Shown here one piece after another: positions 1 to 6,897 of a stretch of 9,362 nt of DNA. The DNA lies in the NCBI GenBank assembly GCA_024404065.1, contig JAKSQR010000051.1, positions 1 to 9,362 on the forward strand. Direction: 5' to 3'. The notes beneath the pieces are model-generated. The model was not told the DNA's origin, searched no databases, and saw only the letters and a list, made by a program, of their open reading frames with translations. How positions within the stretch are numbered: position 1 is the stretch's first letter; every line of letters begins with the position of its first letter. The translations under genes and the position numbers were made by a program. The stretch comes from Clostridia bacterium (GTDB taxonomy: Bacteria > Bacillota > Clostridia > Oscillospirales > Acutalibacteraceae).

Positions 1-260
1 TAATACCTTGTGCCAGGCTTAAGGTCTTTAAGCACTGCAAAGTGAATGTGAGAGGTGTTTATATCACTTTCAAATATTTCAGTAACTGCACTGAGTTTAA
101 TCTTTTCTTTGCCTTTTTCGTAATACTCCACATAGCCATCTTTAATATCAGTGCTGGTACGCCATGTAATGGACATAGATGTTTTTGCGTCACCGCTGAT
201 GCTTACCATAATATGGTCTGGCTGTGGTGTTGCCAATCTGTAATTGGGCTCTTGTTTCAT
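1..260 (-). CDS. Purple-acid-phosphatase-like metallophosphoesterase, N-terminal part (cut by window edge)
   Basis: Only the first 86 codons are in the window; the gene continues beyond position 1. What is visible resembles the fibronectin-III-like N-terminal domain that precedes the calcineurin-like phosphoesterase domain in purple-acid-phosphatase-type proteins: a PQPDHIMVSI strand, then SMSITWRT, then VEYYEKG, and finally the H-x-x-x-LKDLKPGTRY strand typical of this fold. The catalytic metal-binding part is not present here, so the enzyme activity is inferred. There is no signal peptide or membrane segment at the N terminus, which is unusual for a family often exported. The ATG at 260 follows a GGAG site (269-272) lying inside the last codons of the GH27 gene, and only 2 nt separate the two genes, so its translation is probably coupled to that gene. 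It could instead be another FN3-like protein. Confidence 0.68.
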   Translation of the reverse strand, partial: MKQEPNYRLATPQPDHIMVSISGDAKTSMSITWRTSTDIKDGYVEYYEKGKEKIKLSAVTEIFESDINTSHIHFAVLKDLKPGTRY

Positions 261-262
261 AA

Positions 263-1531
263 TTATTTCTCCAATTTAAGCATTCTGACACCGTGGGAGT
301 TAACCTTAACTGCACCGTTATATTTTATTTCTTTATGCTCCCACATATCCCATACTTTTGAGTTATCGCCTATATCGTATTTGATATTGTGATTTTTATT
401 ATCGGTATTAAATATAGCAAGATAGGTGCATTTTTTGCCCTGTGACTGCCACATAATAGTGCCTTTTTTATTTTTCTCATCCCTGTATATCTGACGGGCA
501 CCCTTTGAATTTTTGAGCATATAAATAAGCTCTTCATTCTGAAGCAGAGAGAGGGTAAACTCGTCGTTATCTCTCATTTCAGCACCTATCATAAGGGGTG
601 AGCGGAAAATACACCAAAGTGACATAAGGGTTTTAAGCTCATCCTCTGTAAAATTAGTCCATCTGCCCTTACCATTATTATCACAAAGGGCAAGATGACC
701 GATGGGAAGCATATCACAATCGGGCCATGCACCGGGTTTAACATAGGACTGCCAGGTAAGGCATCTGTCAAACATATCGTGTATTCTTTCCCAACTATCC
801 CAAAAATCGTCTGTAATGCGCCACATATTGGCATTGGCAGCAAGATGCAAATGCTGCTTTGGGTCTGCCGGACCAGGTGAAAGAGAGAGAACAATATCTC
901 TGCCACATTTATCAATGGCTTTACGAAGCATTTCAATCTCTGCCTTGCCTTCATAATGGTTAGCACTGAATCTTGTATCTGCTATATCATCGCATTTTAT
1001 AAAGTCAACACCCCATGAGGCATAAAGCTCAAGAAGTGAATCATAATACTCCTGAGCGCCCTTTGCTTTGGGATTTACGCCATACATATCCGTATTCCAC
1101 ATACAAACAGAGTAGGGCAATGCTATATCACGTGCTTTTACTCCATCGCATTTGATAGAAGCCTCTGAGTGAACAGCCTGACGAGGAATACCACGCATAA
1201 TATGAATGCCGAACTTAAGGCCTAATGAATGGACATAATCGGCAATTGGCTTAAATCCTTTGCCCCCTTCTGATGATGGAAACCTTTCAACGGAAGGGAT
1301 AAGTCTTGAATATTCATCCATACAGAGGGGATAAAAATCATTGTAAGCAAAGCCCTTTGCCTTTGGCTCGGACCACTGAATATCACATACGATATATTCC
1401 CAGCCATAGTCTTTAAGATACTTTGCCATATACTCAGCATTGCCACGAAGTGCCTCTTCATTTACAGTAGCGCCGTAGCAATCCCAGCTGTTCCAGCCCA
1501 TTGGTGGTGTGGGTGCAAATTTCTTGTGCAT
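263..1531 (-). CDS. Glycoside hydrolase family 27 enzyme (alpha-galactosidase or beta-L-arabinopyranosidase type)
   Basis: A 422-residue GH27 (clan GH-D) retaining glycosidase with a TIM barrel followed by a short C-terminal beta domain. Visible family landmarks are PPMGWNSWD near residues 9-17, the strand ending FIKCDD with the expected nucleophile Asp181, SLSPGP near 216-221, WRITDD with the expected acid/base Asp242, and PGAWPDCDML near 266-275. The pocket strand reads CDIQW (49-53), where canonical alpha-galactosidases have Asp-Asp; Ile51 replaces the second Asp. The known GH27 beta-L-arabinopyranosidase of Geobacillus carries Ile there, so a pentopyranoside substrate is plausible. No signal peptide is seen, so it probably acts in the cytoplasm on imported oligosaccharides. 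The ATG at 1531 is preferred over an in-frame TTG at 1555 because AAAGGA (1540-1545) sits 8 nt upstream of the ATG. The family call is secure; the substrate is uncertain. Confidence 0.93.
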   Translation of the reverse strand: MHKKFAPTPPMGWNSWDCYGATVNEEALRGNAEYMAKYLKDYGWEYIVCDIQWSEPKAKGFAYNDFYPLCMDEYSRLIPSVERFPSSEGGKGFKPIADYVHSLGLKFGIHIMRGIPRQAVHSEASIKCDGVKARDIALPYSVCMWNTDMYGVNPKAKGAQEYYDSLLELYASWGVDFIKCDDIADTRFSANHYEGKAEIEMLRKAIDKCGRDIVLSLSPGPADPKQHLHLAANANMWRITDDFWDSWERIHDMFDRCLTWQSYVKPGAWPDCDMLPIGHLALCDNNGKGRWTNFTEDELKTLMSLWCIFRSPLMIGAEMRDNDEFTLSLLQNEELIYMLKNSKGARQIYRDEKNKKGTIMWQSQGKKCTYLAIFNTDNKNHNIKYDIGDNSKVWDMWEHKEIKYNGAVKVNSHGVRMLKLEK

Positions 1532-1532
1532 A

Positions 1533-2351
1533 TTATTTATCCTTTCTGTATACAAAAATTCCGAATGCGGCTTTAGTACTAAACGAGGTAAGAGTATTCA
1601 GCTTTTCCTGGTCTTCTCTGCCTGTCTTATAGTAGTAAGGCGTCATTCTGAAAAGATTAAGAATATCTTCGTTATTATTTATTTCAAGCTCTTTGCTTAT
1701 TTCTCTGTACTCAGCAAAGGTAAGATTCTCAATATCTTTTTCAGGTTTTTCGTTAAGATATGGCTTCTCATAAACAGCCGCCTTAAGAGAAAAGAGATGG
1801 TCCTCAAGTGGTATAACTCTTATGAGTATGCCACCCTTTTTAAGCACTCTTTCAAACTCCATATCTGCCTTTGGTGAAAAGCAATTAAGCACACAGTCAC
1901 AGCTGTCACTCATAACAGGCATATCAAAAAGGCTTGCAACTGCTAAAGGGAATGTAACCTTTCGCTTGCAGGCAAATTCAAGGGCATCCTTTGAAATATC
2001 AATGCCTAAAAAATTATACTGTGGATTACACTGAGCTATACTGCCTGAGTAGTAGCATTCACCACAGCCTGCATCAAGAATAGTGGCATTTTCACTGAGG
2101 TACTTACTGCAGATATTTTTTATTTCTTCAAATAAAAATGAGTAATAGCCTGCTGAAAGAAAATCACGCCTTGCACGGACCATAAGCCTGTCATCCCCGT
2201 GCCTTTTGGCTGAGGACTGATTTGACATAAGCAAATTTACATAGCCGAATTTTGATTTATCAAAGCAATGGCCATTTTCGCATTTATATATTTTTTCGCT
2301 ATTTTCAAGAGGTGCTTTACACACCGGACAAATAAAATCAATCATTTTCAT
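1533..2351 (-). CDS. rlmA: 23S rRNA (guanine-N1)-methyltransferase, RlmA family
   Basis: A SAM-dependent methyltransferase that modifies a guanine in hairpin 35 of 23S rRNA. E. coli RlmA(I) targets G745 and Gram-positive RlmA(II)/TlrB enzymes target G748; the sequence alone does not let me choose, but the Gram-positive context favours G748. The N-terminal zinc finger is intact: Cys8, Cys11, Cys24 and His28, with the same spacing as in E. coli RlmA. It is followed by the family-typical KFGYVNLL and RARRDFLSAGYY segments. The SAM-binding motif ILDAGCGE lies near residues 91-98. About 272 residues is normal for the family. The start is ambiguous: ATG at 2351, ATG at 2345 and TTG at 2366 are all in frame and none has a strong Shine-Dalgarno site. 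I chose 2351, which overlaps the upstream gene by 14 nt and suggests coupled translation. G748 methylation contributes to tylosin resistance in some Gram-positives. Confidence 0.92.
   Translation of the reverse strand: MKMIDFICPVCKAPLENSEKIYKCENGHCFDKSKFGYVNLLMSNQSSAKRHGDDRLMVRARRDFLSAGYYSFLFEEIKNICSKYLSENATILDAGCGECYYSGSIAQCNPQYNFLGIDISKDALEFACKRKVTFPLAVASLFDMPVMSDSCDCVLNCFSPKADMEFERVLKKGGILIRVIPLEDHLFSLKAAVYEKPYLNEKPEKDIENLTFAEYREISKELEINNNEDILNLFRMTPYYYKTGREDQEKLNTLTSFSTKAAFGIFVYRKDK
1540..1545 (-). promoter_or_regulatory. Shine-Dalgarno site of the GH27 gene, inside the end of rlmA
   Basis: AAAGGA on the minus strand, 8 nt before the GH27 ATG at 1531. It is encoded by the last Arg-Lys-Asp codons of rlmA. 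The rlmA stop codon lies one base before the ATG, so ribosomes ending rlmA can reinitiate here. Confidence 0.75.
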
Positions 2352-3207
2352 TCTTGTATATTTCAAATCTTCTTATCATAGCCCTGCCGATTTCTTCCAT
2401 AAATTTAAGGCCTGATTTTGCACATTCATGGGGAATCCTGCCAAAGAAATTATCTGCCTCAAAGGTTAAGTTCCCTTTATAATCAACCTCGGCTAAAGCG
2501 GTAAGAATTTCCTTAAAATTCATATTCATTGTGTAGGGTAAGGTGTGGCTGTCGTCTATGCCGTTATTATCATGGACGTGAAGGCAAGCTATTCTGCTAC
2601 CCATCTTTTTAATCATTTCGGGTGCATTTTCGCCTACAAGCCCTATGTGACCTAAGTCAAGGCAGGCGGTAAACACATCGGGGTTGAGGGCATCTACATA
2701 CCTGTTAAAATCCTCTGCAGTTGAGCAGACATTGGGGAATTTTTTACCGTTTTTATCCGTACCCCACATATTTTCAAGGGCAATTTTTACTCCACTCTCC
2801 TTTGCGTAATACTCAAGAGAGTGAAACATTTCCATATTGGTTTCAAAACAGTTTTTGGGGGTATAAATTGGGTGAACTACTATAATTTCAACACCTAAAA
2901 GGCCTGCACACTCAATGCTTCTTAAAATTTTAGGCCACATCATTGAGCTGTACTCAATATCCCCTACCCTCATTGGTGGGAATGGAGAATGTGCCTGATC
3001 AAATGTAACACCGTAAGATGAAGCTATATCACGAAGCTCTTTAAGATGATTTTTATAACCTGGCTGATTAAGTACATAGTCAGGCTCATCCTTCATAGCA
3101 AACATGGAGTAATCAATAGCGTCAAAGCCTGCCTCGCATATCATTTTAACAGCTTCTTTTTCGCCGTATCTTTTGCCAAGAAATTCAGTTTGTGTAATCA
3201 GTTTCAT
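2338..3207 (-). CDS. Sugar phosphate isomerase/epimerase-like TIM-barrel protein
   Basis: A 289-residue member of the xylose-isomerase-like TIM-barrel / AP-endonuclease-2 superfamily. The metal-binding pattern of these enzymes is visible: His73 in QAHSP, His112 in VVHP, Glu145 in IALEN, Asp184 and His187 in LDLGH, His212-Asp213 in HVHD, and Glu250 in LTFEAD. Members isomerise or epimerise sugars, inositol derivatives or related polyols using a divalent metal, and they are cytoplasmic. The exact substrate cannot be read from the sequence. It lies two genes upstream of the GH27 gene, so a role in processing a sugar released by that enzyme is possible but unproven. The ATG at 3207 has a GGTGATG site just upstream. 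The 3' end overlaps rlmA. Endonuclease IV is a less likely alternative because the surrounding motifs fit the sugar-isomerase branch better. Confidence 0.85.
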   Translation of the reverse strand: MKLITQTEFLGKRYGEKEAVKMICEAGFDAIDYSMFAMKDEPDYVLNQPGYKNHLKELRDIASSYGVTFDQAHSPFPPMRVGDIEYSSMMWPKILRSIECAGLLGVEIIVVHPIYTPKNCFETNMEMFHSLEYYAKESGVKIALENMWGTDKNGKKFPNVCSTAEDFNRYVDALNPDVFTACLDLGHIGLVGENAPEMIKKMGSRIACLHVHDNNGIDDSHTLPYTMNMNFKEILTALAEVDYKGNLTFEADNFFGRIPHECAKSGLKFMEEIGRAMIRRFEIYKNEND

Positions 3208-3220
3208 TTACATCACCAAA

Positions 3221-3958
3221 TCAATCTGCGGTTACAGTTTTATAGAAATCAAGGGCATTGAAGCTCTTGTTGGTTTGTTTAAGCAGGAAATCCTCGCAAG
3301 CCTTTACAAGCAGTTTTTCATCATACGGAGAAACTGAAAAAGAGTAAATTCTGTTTACGGGGTTTGCTACAATATGCCTCATTGCAGTAAGTACACCTGC
3401 TGTAATTACCATATCATTACGAGGATGGTTCTTACAGTAAAACTTGCCTTGTGATGTACTGAAATACACATCACCCTTAGGGTTTTCACCACAACCTGCA
3501 CAGGCTGTTAAATCAGGGGCAAAGCCTGCAATAGCAAGCAATTTTAGCTCTGTAACTGCCTTCAGAAAATCAGGTGTGCGTCTGCCATTCTGAAGATATG
3601 CAAGAGAATTTAATAGAATTTTTAATGTGTCAGGAGCAGGTATTCCCTCAGGTACAAATTCCATTGCAAGGGAGCAAAAATACTGCCCTAATGCAAGGCT
3701 CTCTATATTTTGCCTTAAGCCAAAGAATACCTCTTTTGCCTGAGCTGACTCAATTGTATAGCTATCCTTACCGATATAAATTGAATACTCACCATAGCAA
3801 AAGGCTTCTGTGGCAGCGTGCATATTACTTTTCATCTTCTTTGCCCTGTTTGCAAAGGCTCTGATAACACCGAACTCAGCGGTAAGAAGAGTTACAAGTC
3901 TGTCACTCTCACCTGTATCAGTAACCTTCAGGACAAGGCCTTCAGTTATAGTTGACAT
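3221..3958 (-). CDS. recO: DNA repair protein RecO
   Basis: A 245-residue RecO, the mediator that works with RecR (and RecF) to load RecA onto SSB-coated single-stranded DNA and to anneal strands. The N-terminal OB-fold begins with the characteristic TEGLVLKVTDTGESDRLVTL stretch and continues through a conserved segment ending in a GEYSIYIGKD strand. The helical domain follows, with LALGQYFCSLAMEF near residues 88-101. The zinc-binding site has Cys153, Cys156, Cys175 and His178; many RecO proteins have Cys in the last position. Length matches the family (E. coli 242). The ATG at 3958 is preceded by TGAGG, whose TGA is the era stop codon, and the era-recO gap is 8 nt. The era-recO pairing is strongly conserved in Firmicutes, which supports the call. 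Confidence 0.95.
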   Translation of the reverse strand: MSTITEGLVLKVTDTGESDRLVTLLTAEFGVIRAFANRAKKMKSNMHAATEAFCYGEYSIYIGKDSYTIESAQAKEVFFGLRQNIESLALGQYFCSLAMEFVPEGIPAPDTLKILLNSLAYLQNGRRTPDFLKAVTELKLLAIAGFAPDLTACAGCGENPKGDVYFSTSQGKFYCKNHPRNDMVITAGVLTAMRHIVANPVNRIYSFSVSPYDEKLLVKACEDFLLKQTNKSFNALDFYKTVTAD

Positions 3959-3966
3959 AAATTACC

Positions 3967-4854
3967 TCAATCAAGACCGAAGTTATGGATAAGTCCCTCT
4001 CTGTTGCGCCAGCCTTCTTTTACCTTAACCCAGCACTGAAGGTTTACCTTGCAGCCAAAGAAATTTTCCATATCCATTCTGGCTCTTGTGGAAATCTTTT
4101 TGAGCATATCACCTTTTTTACCAATGATAATACCCTTGTGGCTTTCCTTTTCGCAATAGATGGTTGCCTCTACATCCATAATGTCGCTCTGAGGTCTTTC
4201 ACGCATTTTTTCAATACTTACGGCAACACCGTGGGGTATTTCTTTATCAAGTAAAAGAAGCATTTTTTCTCTGATAAGCTCAGCGGCAATTACACGCTCT
4301 GGCTGGTCTGTAAGAGTATCATCAGGGAAGAAATGTACAGACTCGTATGCAAGCTTTTCAAGCTCCTCTATTACTACATCCACATTGTCGCCTTTAAGTG
4401 CACTTACAGGCACTACTGCCTCAAAATCATAAGCCTGAGTGAGCTTTATGATTTTTTTCATAACTACTTCTTTATCTCTTATAGTATCAGTTTTATTAAC
4501 TGCAAGAATTACAGGAGCTTTCTCTCTTTTAAGCTTTGCAAGCAGCTCAATCTCTGCCTCTCTTAAATCACCATCAGGCTCAGTTACAAAAAGGCAGGCA
4601 TCCATACCTGATATACCCTCACCAACTGCTTTAATCATCTTTTCGCCAAGCTTGTTTTTGGGGCGATGATAACCGGGGGTATCTGTAAATACAAGCTGTG
4701 TTTCGCCCTTTGTGAGCACGCCCATAATACGTGTGCGGGTAGTCTGAGGCTTTTGAGTTACTATGGCAACCTTTTGACCAAGCATTTTATTAAGAAGTGA
4801 TGATTTGCCTACGTTAGGGCATCCTACTATTGCTACAAAAGCTGTTTTTGTCAT
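3967..4854 (-). CDS. era: GTPase Era, 30S ribosomal subunit assembly factor
   Basis: A 295-residue Ras-like GTPase with a C-terminal KH RNA-binding domain. It binds the 3' end of 16S rRNA and assists 30S maturation, coupling it to cell-cycle progress. The GTPase motifs are all intact: G1 GCPNVGKS (11-18), G2 around QTTRTR (37-42), G3 DTPG (58-61), G4 NKTD (120-123) and G5 SAL (151-153). The KH domain carries the GIIIGKKG loop (241-248). Length matches the family (about 300). The ATG at 4854 has AAGGAG at 4862-4867, encoded by the last Lys-Lys-Glu codons of dgkA, and only one base separates the dgkA stop from this start. Its neighbours ybeY and recO also fit, since Era and YbeY both act on 16S rRNA 3'-end processing. 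Confidence 0.97.
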   Translation of the reverse strand: MTKTAFVAIVGCPNVGKSSLLNKMLGQKVAIVTQKPQTTRTRIMGVLTKGETQLVFTDTPGYHRPKNKLGEKMIKAVGEGISGMDACLFVTEPDGDLREAEIELLAKLKREKAPVILAVNKTDTIRDKEVVMKKIIKLTQAYDFEAVVPVSALKGDNVDVVIEELEKLAYESVHFFPDDTLTDQPERVIAAELIREKMLLLLDKEIPHGVAVSIEKMRERPQSDIMDVEATIYCEKESHKGIIIGKKGDMLKKISTRARMDMENFFGCKVNLQCWVKVKEGWRNREGLIHNFGLD

Positions 4855-4855
4855 A

Positions 4856-5332
4856 TTATTTCTCCTTCTTCTGCATTCTCTGAGGTATTAAAACAAAGCA
4901 CACGCTAAGCACTAAGCTTATAACCAAAACAACAAGTGAGCCGATATGCTCTGTGTAATATTCAAACATCTTTCTGAAAGCTGCAGGCTGATACATAATA
5001 ACTATACCTGCAATTACTGAGAAAATTACTGCAATAAGTACTGCGCCTGCTGCTGCATCCTTGGCAGCCCCTGCAATGGGATTATGCTCCGTTGTTGCTA
5101 AATCAACTACCCTTTCAATAGCAGTATTAACCGCCTCAAGGCTTAAAACTAAAGCACAAAGTGCAAGCAGCACACCATACTCTGCTTTTGAAATCTCAAA
5201 GAAATCATAAAGCCCTAAAAAGCAGAACATATAAACTGTAAAGCACAGGTGCACTCTCATATTCATTTCGTGAGCAAAGCAGTAAAAAATACCCTTGCCC
5301 GCATAAGTGAATCCTTTAAGAAACTTTTTCAT
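4856..5332 (-). CDS. dgkA: Diacylglycerol/undecaprenol kinase, DgkA family, with extra C-terminal membrane segment
   Basis: A 158-residue integral membrane lipid kinase. Gram-positive DgkA homologues mostly phosphorylate undecaprenol, recycling the lipid carrier for peptidoglycan and wall polymers, rather than diacylglycerol. The active-site residues match E. coli DgkA at a constant offset of three: Glu66, Asn69, Glu73, Lys91 and Asp92, within LEAVNTAIERVVDL and AAKDAAAGAVL. An amphipathic N-terminal region with HEMNMRVHL precedes membrane helices near 28-45, 52-72 and 96-114. A fourth hydrophobic helix near 131-150, ending in a basic tail, is additional to the usual three-helix fold and makes the protein longer than the typical 120-135 residues. 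The ATG at 5332 is chosen because GGAG (5339-5342) is its ribosome site; the in-frame TTG at 5344 overlaps that site and cannot be the start. It lies between ybeY and era. Confidence 0.93.
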   Translation of the reverse strand: MKKFLKGFTYAGKGIFYCFAHEMNMRVHLCFTVYMFCFLGLYDFFEISKAEYGVLLALCALVLSLEAVNTAIERVVDLATTEHNPIAGAAKDAAAGAVLIAVIFSVIAGIVIMYQPAAFRKMFEYYTEHIGSLVVLVISLVLSVCFVLIPQRMQKKEK

Positions 5333-5338
5333 TTTATT

Positions 5339-5342
5339 CTCC
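5339..5342 (-). promoter_or_regulatory. Shine-Dalgarno site of dgkA
   Basis: GGAG on the minus strand, 6 nt before the ATG at 5332. An in-frame TTG overlaps it (TTGGAG), so the longer reading from 5344 would have to start on top of the ribosome site and is unlikely. Confidence 0.8.
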
Positions 5343-5347
5343 AAAAA

Positions 5348-5827
5348 TCAATCTCTTTTAAGTTCAAGCATATCAAGTATTTCTTTTTGCCTTGAGAACA
5401 TTTCCTTTTCTTCCTGCTCATTATTCACATGGTCATAGCCAAGCAGATGAAGCATAGAATGAACTGTTAAAAAGCCTATTTCACGCTGAATGGAATGACC
5501 ATATTCTTCAGCCTGAGCAATAGCATGAGAAACGGATATAACCACATCACCAAGCATTTTTGCACCTGTGTCGTAGTTTGTATCATATACTCCATTCTCA
5601 CCAAGAGGGAATGAAAGCACATCAGTAGCACGGTCAATATTCCTGAATTGCTTATTAAGCTCATGTATTCTGTCATCATCTGTGAAGGTAACACTCACCT
5701 CAGCAAGTGAATCAAAGCCCTCATACTGAAGCACAGCCTCACAGCATTTTATAACAAGCTCCTCAGAGCCATCAGGCACTGTAATGCCCTCATCAAGTGA
5801 TATTTCTACATTAACCTTTGCGGTCAT
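5348..5827 (-). CDS. ybeY: Endoribonuclease YbeY, 16S rRNA 3'-end maturation
   Basis: A 159-residue metal-dependent single-strand endoribonuclease of the UPF0054 family, involved in 16S rRNA 3'-end maturation and ribosome quality control. The zinc-binding motif is intact: His124, His128 and His133 in HSMLHLLGYDH. The conserved upstream block LNKQFRNIDRATDVLSFP (57-74) and the strand GDVVISV (93-99) are also present. The length is normal. The start is the ATG at 5827, which overlaps the 3' end of the phoH gene by 17 nt; the GGAGG about 12 nt upstream lies within phoH, so translation is likely coupled. A longer reading to 5881 would lie wholly inside phoH and add residues that do not belong to the family. 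The phoH-ybeY pairing is widespread in bacteria and supports a shared role in RNA metabolism. Confidence 0.96.
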   Translation of the reverse strand: MTAKVNVEISLDEGITVPDGSEELVIKCCEAVLQYEGFDSLAEVSVTFTDDDRIHELNKQFRNIDRATDVLSFPLGENGVYDTNYDTGAKMLGDVVISVSHAIAQAEEYGHSIQREIGFLTVHSMLHLLGYDHVNNEQEEKEMFSRQKEILDMLELKRD

Positions 5828-6788
5828 TTCTGCTTCTTTCCTCCAGATTTTTTTCGTATGCTTTGATGATATCCTGTACAAGCTTATGTCTTACAACATC
5901 CTTTTCAGTAAACCTGATAATACCAATATCATCTATATTTTTTAGCACCTTCATAGCTTCCTTAAGACCTGACCTTTTGCCATCGGGAAGATCTATCTGC
6001 GTTACGTCGCCTGTAACTACCATCTTTGAATTAAAGCCAAGACGGGTTAAAAACATTTTCATCTGCTCTGTGGTGGTATTCTGAGCTTCATCAAGAATTA
6101 CAAAGCTGTCATCAAGAGTACGGCCTCTCATATAAGCAAGAGGGGCAACCTCTATATCGCCTCTCTCCTGATGCTTCTGAAAATTCTCGGAGCCAAGCAT
6201 ATCAAAAAGAGCATCATATAACGGTCTTAAATATGGGTCAACCTTCTGCTGAAGGTCACCGGGAAGAAAGCCTAACTTTTCGCCTGCCTCAACTGCGGGT
6301 CTTGTAAGCACAATTCTGTTTACCTCTTTTGCTCTGAATGCGGTAACTGCCATAGCAACTGCAAGGTATGTTTTACCTGTACCTGCAGGACCTACGCCGA
6401 GAGTGATTGTATTATTTCTTATAGTTTCTATATACTTTTTCTGACCGAGCGTTTTAGGTTTAATAGGTTTGCCCTTTGCAGATATGCAAACACAGTCGGC
6501 TGTCATCTGCTCTAATTTATCCTCTTTGCCTTCATTTACAAGAGAAAGTACATAACGCACATTCTGGTCACTTAAGGCTTCGCCTCTGTTTATGAGGGTA
6601 AGCAAGCCGTTTATTGCTCTTACACCCTTCTGCACATTTTCAGCCTCACCTGTAACCTTAAGCTCAGAGCCTCTGCTTATAACTGAAACAGAAAACTCCT
6701 TCTCAATCATTTTTATATTTTCGTCAAAAGAGCCAAACAGACTTACAGCCTGCTCCATACGGTCAACATTTATTATCTGCTCGTACAT
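5811..6788 (-). CDS. phoH: PhoH-family ATPase (YbeZ-like)
   Basis: A 325-residue cytoplasmic P-loop ATPase of the PhoH/YbeZ family, thought to act in RNA processing with YbeY. An N-terminal KH-like region (about 20-70) with SRGSELKVTGEAENV precedes the ATPase domain. Walker A is GPAGTGKT (133-140) and Walker B is VILDEAQN (230-237). Family blocks LTRPAVEAGEKLGFLPGD, VAPLAYMRGRTL and VTGDVTQIDLP are all present. The ATG at 6788 is chosen because GGAGGG (6795-6800) lies 6 nt upstream; an upstream TTG at 6806 would place that site inside the gene. This is the first gene of the leftward operon and has its own promoter in the divergent region. In Bacillus the matching operon has a pgpH-like gene between phoH and ybeY; here ybeY overlaps phoH directly. 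The biochemical role of the family is only partly known. Confidence 0.95.
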   Translation of the reverse strand: MYEQIINVDRMEQAVSLFGSFDENIKMIEKEFSVSVISRGSELKVTGEAENVQKGVRAINGLLTLINRGEALSDQNVRYVLSLVNEGKEDKLEQMTADCVCISAKGKPIKPKTLGQKKYIETIRNNTITLGVGPAGTGKTYLAVAMAVTAFRAKEVNRIVLTRPAVEAGEKLGFLPGDLQQKVDPYLRPLYDALFDMLGSENFQKHQERGDIEVAPLAYMRGRTLDDSFVILDEAQNTTTEQMKMFLTRLGFNSKMVVTGDVTQIDLPDGKRSGLKEAMKVLKNIDDIGIIRFTEKDVVRHKLVQDIIKAYEKNLEERSRNDRKG

Positions 6789-6794
6789 CTTAAG

Positions 6795-6800
6795 CCCTCC
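6795..6800 (-). promoter_or_regulatory. Shine-Dalgarno site of phoH
   Basis: GGAGGG read on the minus strand, 6 nt before the ATG at 6788. It fixes that ATG as the start over the TTG at 6806. Confidence 0.85.
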
Positions 6801-6841
6801 TATCAATCTGTAATTTAATCATACTTTGCCATACTACGTTA

Positions 6842-6870
6842 AGTATATCATACCCACTTACAAATGTCAC
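6842..6870 (-). promoter_or_regulatory. Promoter of the phoH operon (sigma-A type, extended -10)
   Basis: On the minus strand GTGACA (6865-6870) is followed after 17 nt by TATACT (6842-6847). A TG dinucleotide one base upstream of the -10 box makes it an extended -10. The predicted transcript start is near 6835, leaving a leader of roughly 45 nt before the ATG at 6788. It was found by eye and is not experimentally supported. Confidence 0.68.
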
Positions 6871-6897
6871 TTAATATATTATTTTTATTTTATAATC

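Noticed and set aside
42..392. Plus-strand open frame of 116 codons
   Set aside because: It lies antisense to the phosphoesterase and GH27 genes, has no ribosome site and gives a Cys/Phe-rich protein unlike any family.
589..966. Minus-strand open frame of 125 codons in another phase of the GH27 gene
   Set aside because: It lies wholly inside a gene with strong family motifs in the correct frame.
1509..1877. Plus-strand open frame of 122 codons
   Set aside because: It is antisense to rlmA and the GH27 start; its hydrophobic translation is a by-product of the AT-rich opposite strand.
5828..5881. N-terminal extension of YbeY to 5881
   Set aside because: It lies entirely within phoH, has no ribosome site and does not match the family; the ATG at 5827 gives the normal length.
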